Source: Fonsecaea monophora
Taxonomy: Eukaryota; Ascomycota; Eurotiomycetes; Chaetothyriales; Herpotrichiellaceae
Direction of reading: 5' to 3'
DNA length: 64,000 nt
NCBI RefSeq assembly: GCF_001642475.1
Contig: NW_019173949.1
Location: 124,001 to 188,000 of the forward strand
Below are positions 56,401 through 64,000 of the stretch, piece by piece. The number at the start of each line of letters is the position of its first letter. The first letter of the stretch is position 1. Position numbers and translations under genes: made by a program. Below the pieces are notes generated by a model, which did no database searches, was not told where the DNA came from, and was given only the letters and a program-made list of their open reading frames with translations.

Positions 56401-59400
56401 GCCGCAGTTGCAGGCCCCCACCATCCACCATTCCCCTCTTACGTCAGAGGCTCATTGCGGGTGCCAGGATGGTAGCAGGCCCAGCAACCAGGGTAGGAGC
56501 CCTGTGGAAATAGTGTCTCTCAACCCACCTTCTTCCCCCGACAAGGAAAAAAGTTGCTAAGCTTCATCTCAACGCTGCCATCTCTGTCACTAATTGCACA
56601 AATAATCACAATACCATCCCCGTCAACTTGAGATGAATGCAAACGCTGACAAAGAACCTCTGAAGTGACCCTACATTTCCTCTTACCAAGCCTTCCGCAT
56701 CAACCCTCCTCCGCCCAAGGAGACCCGTGACCAAGACCACACTTCCATCATCAAAGCTTCATGGGGTGTGGCGTGGCCTGGACCAGTCGATGGATCCTTC
56801 CAGACGCCGCCAACACCAACCTTGATCTGGCTGCAAACGGTCAACGCCAACCCCCCCAGGAGCCCCAACAGGGAGGGGCGAAATCACAACGGTTGATCAC
56901 CCTTTTAAGCGGCCCCTGTCGCGCCTACAAGTACGGAGCACCTGAGCCTTTCCCCTCCAGACCGTGCCCACACCCCCTGGTTCAGTTCTCTCCCGCAGTT
57001 GGCCACCCACCGACTACTGGATGCGGGCGACCCGCAATGATGACTCGTACAAAATGACCATGCCCACGATCGAGTACAGGGACTGTGGTCTTTTCCATGT
57101 CGCATCACAAGTTTCAACAGGGCCATATTTGTAAAGATGAATCAACAATGCAACTCTGTCAAAGTGCCATGCGAGCAAACGATCTTGGGACAAAAAGTAG
57201 CAGATAAGTGAAGAAACCCCCGATGCGATCGCGTTCCGCTGCAGCCGGTTAGGTCTGTATGCAGAACCCAGTACGAGCACAATACCGAGCACTCGTACCC
57301 AAATCAAGTTTGGTCACAGCCCAGGGAAGGGTGTCAGGCCACTGGCTCCACACAGAGAAATGCATTAGGAGACAATGCAGGTTTCCCCGAAACCGGGGTT
57401 TTCATCTCCTATCCAGAGCTAGCCCCGTACGAGTACTCGTTGGGTGCGTCGCCACCAGTCGTAGAATGAGCACACATCCTTGGCCGTTAGCCGGGGCGGA
57501 CGGACCATTTGACAAAGCAAACGAGCAGCCTTCATCCTCAGCCGTTCCACTTACCGCGGCCCTAACAACAAAAGGGAAAAGGCCACTCTCATCTATCCGC
57601 ATGTTCGCCCCCCCTGTCCACTCTGAACCCTATCCATCGTTCCTCTTGCCTGACACCCGCAGCATATCGATTCTGGTCAAGCGTGATCGAAGATCTCTCT
57701 CTTCGACTTGCCTCTCGATTCAACCTGTCCTCAAGACGCTGTGCGGTGGCGTTTGTAACCGAGATGAGATATGGAGCAGCCTGCGAAGCGACATATCCAA
57801 TGTCTCAATACTTATCAAGAATCGAGATTGCCGGAATTTGCCAGTAGGCTCATCCGTCCGGTTTTGATCTTCTGGCTACGCGACAAGTGAACGCGTATAC
57901 GCCGGACTTGGAAAGCCTGAAACCCCAGCCGTACGACTCGTTTCAATGTGGTCCCTCGACTAGGATGGCATTCCCCCCTGGACTTGCGACCAGCTCCAAC
58001 TAAACGGATTTAGCCTTGAGTGGCATCGCTTTAGGGCTTCGCGGCCAGCAAATCCAAAGGTTCCCACTGGATTCCCAAAATAATCGACTGACCATCAATT
58101 TACTCGTATTCACATCCACGCTGGAAAGGCTTGGGATGCTATGGTCGATACCAAACCTGGATTTGCACAACGATCCGAGCATGGTGCGACATCCGACCAA
58201 CTCGCAACACGTCCTGCATTGGCGATGCGAGTCTGGGAGACCTAGCTTCAGAACATCGCTAATCGTCCCCTCGAAATCCTGCATAGTTTCCTAAATGGGA
58301 GCAGTTCTCAAACAACAGCGACACTTGTCCCCATCTTTCCTCCATTCGGCACTCTTGGATATTAGTGCTTCGTTATGCGTGCATGCATGTGATCAGCGAT
58401 GGCGAAGATTGTGTTTGACGCTGAATATATCCACTGCCAGGTTCGGAGGCGTCAACATCCTCATCAACAGTTCGGGCATTTGGGCACACAGATCGAGATT
58501 GACTGCCTACTACATACCTGCCTTGCATCTGATGGTGATGCCAATCCCTAGTCGATCGTCCCGGGTCTGGGTATTGAGTCAGTCCTGCACAACAGCAAGT
58601 TGAGCAGCGCCGTATTTCGCCTTGCAATATTTATTGCCTGAAACAGGGTCTAACACAGGACTGAGCTTCTGCGACGATCATTGTCCACCCACTGATAGTT
58701 TCGGGCGGTGCTGGTTCCTATTCAGAGTCAAAAGTGATCCTCCAGGATCCCGGTGATCATATCAGGGGTCGAACGCTGGGTATGGATGGTCGTAACGTTG
58801 GGGACCATCTCTACGTCGATCACCAAAGCATTAAGAAAACTGAGTTTTACCAAGACTGACTTCGATGCAAGAACTTGGTTTTCCTGCCAGCCGAGGCCGG
58901 AATATAGCCCGGCTTTTTGCTTTGGCAGCACAAGGGTTTCAATAGTCTAGATGCGACGGTGTTGTCCCTTCTTATACAAGGCGCAGGAACGCGTTATCCA
59001 CAGCGCAACAGAGGGGGGAATAGATACGCAGACGCCTTCACTCGCTGTTGCCCAGCGTCCTTGGAGAATGGTTGGTGTCACGCCTTTCCCTGCATCCGGT
59101 CCTTGTTGGGGTCACCTGGCTCTCCGTGAGCGGAGGCTTTGTGGCCCATTCGATGTGACTTTGGCGCGAGAAGATGCCAAAATGCAGGCCAGCGCGCGGG
59201 CACCTTCTGCAACGGATAGATTGTCGGACGGTCGACCCGACCTGGTGCCTGGATGCCAATTGATCCTTACTTTGGTCGCTTTGCCCTTGAGCGCAGGCGG
59301 AGCAATCACTCGCCATGGTATTATGGTAAAAGTTCTTGACCAGGCAGCGACGCTGAAGCTACCTTTCGCCCAACTTCGGGTATGGAGGTGATCCGAGTCG

Positions 59401-60875
59401 TTTACAGTGCTGTGCTGGCCAGCCTGACCGTGGCAAGGTATGTGTCTGCTGATGGCCATCAGATGATCCCCTTTTGACCGGGATCTCCCTCGGTGCCAAT
59501 GGTGGGACCAGTTCGCAAGCGCCCAGCAACTGAGGACTGTCTGCCATCCTCTCTCATATCCTTCGGCACCATGCGGGCGTGTGCCATCTTGGTCTCGTCG
59601 GGTTAGGGTCGATGAACTAACCAAGGCAGCTCTGCTTAATCACCACGGGATACTTGAAGAACTGGAGCCACTGTCCATGTCGATTGAAGATGCTCTCCAC
59701 TTTCCGACTATGTAGTCGCGCACTTTCTGACCGGAGAAGCGATTCAAGCGATTCTTTGCCCTTTGTTCTTATCGAGAGGGCCATCTTTCCTCATCCGGGA
59801 ACGAAACGTTGCCTGGCCCTCCCGCAAGTTCTTGCTGTGCGGTTCGAAAGGGCACTGATGGATGATCAATGCATCGACGTCCGATGGCTTTAGAGCGGGT
59901 CGCTGAATCAGATTGAGAAGATCCAAAGGTTGGTAGTAGAGGGAGTTCATGGTCAATTGAGGAAAGACACTCTGTGTTTCAATTTCGTCTCCTGTCCCTC
60001 ATCAGGACCATTGCACTGATAGAAGGAGAATGCTGATGAAGCCCAAGGATCGCGCTCTTTTTTGGGGGCAAGCATTCAGCGCAGAGCTACCAAAAAAACA
60101 AGGCCCAAAGTCATCAACGATCCGAGCAACTGGTCTACGCCATGGTAGATGCTCGACTTGTGCCTTTTCCCCTCGTCTGCCGTGTTCGTCGTACCCTGAA
60201 CCAGGAAGCTGTGTCGCTGGGAAATTCTTTTAACCCACGAGCCTGACTGGGGAACAGGAAATGTCGCCTTCGTGCTGCTCGACCCCGACCGACTCTGCTA
60301 GACAGCTGAAAGCGTACGGTTTGTTGCAACATAAGGCGACCAGGTTTCATCTGGCTCTCTTTCCCACTCACGTGGTGTTTTTGCGAAGACGCTGCGCATT
60401 CGATCCGTTTCTTCAATTGTGAAAGGTAATGGTGATCCAGTTGGACCCATCACCGACTTGAGAATAGTGAGGAGTGCAATACAGCCGTATTTGAGTGGTG
60501 TATCTACTAGGGGCAGATTGAGTCATGACTTCGGTGGTTGTTTTCATTGAAGCATCCATTCACTTTTCATCAGGAAACGAGACCTCGACCTTTCATCGAA
60601 AAAGGGGTTGTTGAGGACGCAAGGCTGAATAGCATCCTCTATCATGATATGGAGACTGACCCGCTGCTTGGCACGGTGGGCACAATTGGGGAAAAGGGTC
60701 GTGGCAATCACGTCTCATCGAGTGAGTCACCCACATCAATCCCCCTTCTGTTCTTCCTTTTTCTCGCCTAGACATAATGCAGCAAGAGCCATAGTATTGT
60801 AAAAGTAATGGAAGCTTACTCATCTGCGCGGATAAAAAGAAGCGCAAGTCGGCACAGAATCATCAAACCTGTACG
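53434..60875. other. Gene-free stretch downstream of nsdD-type gene, 7.4 kb
   Basis: Frames up to 212 codons (55229-55867 minus, 57259-57867 plus, 54393-54917 plus) carry no recognisable domain and show no splice continuity. Notable structure is a 16-bp direct repeat (53779-53794 and 53875-53890) in the likely 3' untranslated region of the GATA gene and a perfect 12-bp inverted repeat at 55747-55776. No transposon terminal repeat or RIP-like AT enrichment is evident by eye. Confidence 0.45.
55747..55776. repeat. Perfect 12-bp inverted repeat (hairpin)
   Basis: TGTACGAGGTAC at 55747-55758 is followed by a 6-base loop and its exact reverse complement GTACCTCGTACA at 55765-55776. Confidence 0.85.
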
Positions 60876-61655
60876 ATGACTTTTCAATCGTCGAATAGCA
60901 ACCCCGGAAAGATGGTCACGACAAGCGAGCAGATGGAAGCATCGGCAGGCACGGTGGACAATACGTCGGTTACGTCGCTCGTAGACGTCAATGGCAGGTC
61001 TTCGGCGCCGATGCAATCGCTTCCTCAAACCACCACGTCGCAGTCGGCCGAGTACCGCCATCGTCTTGCCGAGATCGTATCGCGGGCCAATCTCGAGGAT
61101 CCGCTCAATATTGTCTTCCAACAGGAAAAGACTGGCCAGGCCACGGTCGTGACGCCAGACCTTCTTTACACTGGCGCTGCAAGGCGGATCGAAACCAAGG
61201 TGGCCGCCGGCGCGTCAGTTGTCGAAGCAGCCAACTTTGCGGCAGTGGCATGCTGGGAGCCGCCATCGTCCAACCCGCCACCCTTTACGGAAGCACAGTT
61301 TGAGGAGATGGCCCGAGAGAGGCCCGTCTTTGCACAGTTTGTCCGAGACATTCAAGACGCGAGGCTGGCTTGTCTAGGGCCTGGCCAGCCATATTGGACG
61401 CTTTCGCTGATGGCGCGGGATCCCAACCGCAAGGACAAGGGCGCCGTCAGAGCTGTCATTGAACCATACATCAATCGAGCCAAGGAGGACAAGGTGCCGC
61501 TCTGGCTTGTAGCGGGCAATCCGAGGGCAAGGGATGTCTATGGATACTTTGGCTTCAGGGTTGTAAGGGTTATCTGGTCGTATCTCCGGGACAGGAAGGA
61601 GGGCGACGAAGGCGTCCCGACTTGGTGCATGGTCTGTAACTGGCCGGTAGAGTAG
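60876..61655 (+). CDS. GNAT-family acetyltransferase
   Basis: Predicted acetyl-CoA-dependent N-acetyltransferase of the fungal GNAT type that often acts on small molecules or unknown acceptors. Single exon of 259 residues. A possible acceptor-side helix is near residues 65-80 (EYRHRLAEIVSRANLEDPLN). The GNAT core lies in the C-terminal half: WTLSLMARDPNRKDKGAVRA around 185-205 is beta4 plus the acetyl-CoA pyrophosphate-binding loop (degenerate R/QxxGxA), and PLWLVAGNPRARDVYGYFGF around 220-240 is the motif-B arm with the conserved Asn and the Tyr/Phe-Gly-Phe turn. The first ~55 residues are Ser/Thr-rich and disordered. No neighbour indicates a substrate. A second in-frame Met lies at residue 13 (60912). 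Confidence 0.85.
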   Translation: MTFQSSNSNPGKMVTTSEQMEASAGTVDNTSVTSLVDVNGRSSAPMQSLPQTTTSQSAEYRHRLAEIVSRANLEDPLNIVFQQEKTGQATVVTPDLLYTGAARRIETKVAAGASVVEAANFAAVACWEPPSSNPPPFTEAQFEEMARERPVFAQFVRDIQDARLACLGPGQPYWTLSLMARDPNRKDKGAVRAVIEPYINRAKEDKVPLWLVAGNPRARDVYGYFGFRVVRVIWSYLRDRKEGDEGVPTWCMVCNWPVE

Positions 61656-62441
61656 AGGTTGCCGGAGCTGTAAGGACTTGATGCGTCGCTGACCGTCATG
61701 TGTAAATATTTCGTCTCTGTGGGAAGATAGATGGCTATGATGAGAGTATTCAGCAGTGTCTGTGTATGGAATGTTTTCATTGGGTGGTGTGGTGACGGGG
61801 GGAGATCGAATTGGGCCGCAGGCTGGAAGTTTGGATTTTCTTACAAGATTGATTACTAAGGAGACTGTTGACTGCCGGGATGGGTGCCGGGCTGGGTGCC
61901 GGGTGCCAGGTGCCAGGTGCGCTGGTGCGCAGGCGTTCACTGCACGAAATTTGATTGTGCGGGGGGATTTTCGTCCCCGTATGATCCAGCCAACCACGGC
62001 CCCCGACCATAGCCATCCACACCATCCCATCTCATCGGTCTATTCATTCATCCATTGTCCTATGGCACCTAATTCCCTATCCAGACCTTCAACCTGGTGC
62101 CTGAGTCGCTGCCCGCTTTGAACGACCTGACCTATTTCTCAAGAGACGTCAACCTGGCCCTCGCCATCTCTGTCATTCCCTCTACAAGTCACAAGTAGGA
62201 CCTCAGTGTTCTTGCGCAACATTCACCGTCATCGTATCATCAGCAGCTACGCACCGCCCGCTCGTTCTCGATTTTTCATACCTCGTCCCACCACCTCGTC
62301 CTTTGCTCAGCTCGTGGTGCGTGTGCTTGGAATCTGTATCATTGCTGTCCGACGCAGCGTAACTTCCAGCGCCGGCTGTCCTTGTGTTTGGCCTATAATG
62401 TGACCTCTCTCATAGCCTGGACGTCTCAGCGAAGGGTTGCC
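61656..62441. other. intergenic, promoter of the right-hand regulator
   Basis: This 786-bp stretch includes a short GGTGCC tandem array around 61882-61925 and a pyrimidine-rich leader before 62442. No gene is supported. Confidence 0.5.
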
Positions 62442-64000
62442 ATGAGTGAGGAAGCCAGAGAGGCCTCGACTGCAAGCGGTTCCAATGCCGCTGAACGCGT
62501 GGTGAAGAAGAGGGCTTCGCAAGCCTGTCACCATTGCAGAACCCGCAAGGTAAAATGCGACTTGGTTAAATCTGGCGTGCCTTGCCACAACTGCTCCTCG
62601 GATGGCATCGAATGTATCATCCTCGAATCGAGACGGAGCAGAAAGTATCGTCTGCAGAAGCGTCAGTCGACTCGCTCGACGGCGCTTCCCCCGATTTCCC
62701 AAGCGCAGCCAAAGACCGCCCCAGAGCCTTCAGCTACCGGGCTGCAACTCCCCGATGGTGTTAACGATGCAGCTCCAGCACTTGAGGCGAGTACTCCTTC
62801 TCAATCAAACCATGGTAAGACCTCCGAGATGGTTGCACTATCAGCCAGCGCCTTAGTGACCTGAGAACCATCTGTAGTGCATTCCTTAGTGCCAATCGAA
62901 TTCAAGACTCCTCACATTCTTCCTCGAAACAACAGTCTGGCCGCGCCGACCCATGCAAGCACGGCTTCTAATGCATCCGTCGTGGGAGCCGGCACTGATT
63001 TGCCGCCCTTCATTCGCCCTTGTCGACTAGACATTCGGCAGGATGACTTGAAGTTCCTGCGTCGCCGTGGCGCTTTGAGCTTACCCCTGGGCGAGCTCCA
63101 CGATCAGCTGATTCGAGCTTTTGTGCTCTACGTGCACCCGTTCATGCCGATCGTCGATCTGGAAGACTTCCTGGGTGCCCTCGACGGCAAGGATGGCTCT
63201 CCGAAGATCAGCTTAGTCGTGTTTCAAGCCATCCTGTTCTCGGGCGCTGCCTTTGTCGAGCTGCCGCTTCTCCAGGAAGCAGGCTACGAAAGTCGAAGAA
63301 CTGCAAGAGCCGATTTCTATCAGAAAGTCAAGGTAAGTTTGTCGAAATTTGTGACGGGGACAATATCATTGCTCATCACTCGTCCAGATACTCTACGACT
63401 TCGACTGGGAAGTAGACCGAGTCGCCCTTATCCAAGCACTATTGCTACTAAACTACTGGTATGTGTCGGAGAACGACCAAAAAGATCCCTGGCATTGGCT
63501 CGGTGTCTGCGTTTCTCTGGCCACCAGTATTGGGCTGAATCAACCCTTTACACATGCACAGAAGGACCCCAAGGTTAGAGCTCTGTGGAGACGAATATGG
63601 TGGAGTTGCGTCCACCGCGACAGGATCATCTCTATCAGCATGCGAAGACCAGTGCGAATCAAAGACGAGGATATCAGGCTCTCACCTCTGAGAATGGACG
63701 ACTTCGAGACTGGGCCTTTCCCTTCGGCGATCTTGTGCCTCCAAGGCAATTCTTTTCTCACGGATAAACATGTGAGATCCATGTTGGCTGAGATGTATAT
63801 CGCAAAGCTCAAACTGCTGCTCTTCATTGGACAGATCCTCAAACACTTCTACCACTTGCGCGGCTTTGGTGGCTCTACATCCGAGTCGACCTTACTCTAT
63901 ACTCCCAAAAAGTCCGAAGTCAAAGGGAAGCAATATCTGCAGTTGCAACAGGACCTTGATCAGTGGTACAGGGAGCTTCCACCCAGTTGCTGGCTGCTAA
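62442..64000 (+). CDS. Zn2Cys6 transcription factor with fungal regulatory domain, 3' end beyond window
   Basis: Nuclear DNA-binding regulator. Exons 62442-62814, 62878-63332 and 63388 to the window edge are joined across introns 62815-62877 (63 bp) and 63333-63387 (55 bp). The zinc cluster is near the N-terminus: Cys29, Cys32, Cys39, Cys48, Cys51 and Cys58 (CHHCRTRKVKC then CHNCSSDGIEC). The fungal transcription-factor middle domain begins near residue 170 (IRAFVLYVHPFMPIVDLEDF) and continues with NYWYVSENDQKDPWHWLG, VSLATSIGLNQ and WRRIWWSCVHRDRIISISMR, all typical of the family's second half. The style resembles the cutinase regulator CTF1/FarA group, but the target is not known. At least 480 residues are encoded; the end is cut off by the window edge. 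Confidence 0.88.

Noticed and set aside
57259..57867. 202-codon plus frame
   Set aside because: No motif or compositional sign of coding; chance frame in the same desert.
1..64000. tRNA genes, by eye search for B-box-like GGTTCGA in both orientations
   Set aside because: The few matches fall inside coding exons or lack an A-box and acceptor stem, so none is supported.

Overview
This is a eukaryotic window from a filamentous ascomycete (Pezizomycotina). The evidence is genes split by very short GT-AG introns (about 46-123 bp, mostly 47-60), often with CTAAC/CTGAC-like branch points, and typical mould gene families: an NsdD-type GATA factor, a BimC kinesin, two Zn2Cys6 regulators, a Dcg1-type racemase and an Ecm4-type glutathione transferase. 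A black-yeast (Chaetothyriales-like) origin fits the gene style, but this is an impression rather than a demonstration. I saw no tRNA, rRNA, CRISPR array or intact transposon.

Layout. 1-1973: a Zn2Cys6 regulator running off the left edge (minus). 3545-6896: eIF4E and SYM1 (both minus), then RPS2 (plus); SYM1 and RPS2 share a 395-bp divergent promoter that carries a 13-bp inverted repeat. 7294-11296: two nuclear-encoded, probably mitochondrial proteins in divergent orientation, then an omega-like glutathione transferase. 13258-15767: a two-LIM protein. 18063-19782: inositol-1-phosphate synthase (INO1). 20402-28838: five minus-strand or convergent genes: Asp/Glu racemase, Ssu1-like sulfite pump, Nmd4-like PIN protein and a PHAF1/UPF0183 protein. 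29245-32924: kinesin-5. 33709-34929: a caspase-like protease with an in-frame 18-bp minisatellite. 37278-38411: an unknown protein. 39074-39863: a secreted Kex2-type peptide precursor. 41263-43129: a protein tyrosine phosphatase. 44418-44814: a 69-residue Mrx7-like protein. 51861-53433: an NsdD-type GATA factor, isolated by about 7 kb of gene-free DNA on each side. 60876-61655: a GNAT acetyltransferase. 62442-64000: a second Zn2Cys6 regulator running off the right edge.

The genes look like an ordinary chromosomal arm segment of mixed housekeeping and regulatory functions, not a biosynthetic cluster. Several serve mitochondria or translation (SYM1, RPS2, eIF4E, Mrx7-like, two predicted mitochondrial proteins), but nothing shows an operon-like logic. 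The most unusual items are the secreted precursor at 39074-39863, which ends in two similar Cys-bracketed peptides released by dibasic sites; the caspase-like gene whose tandem repeat sits between the catalytic His and Cys; and the approximately 16-kb domain around the NsdD-type gene. Exon borders were inferred by eye from splice motifs, reading frame and remembered family alignments; no transcript or database evidence was available.
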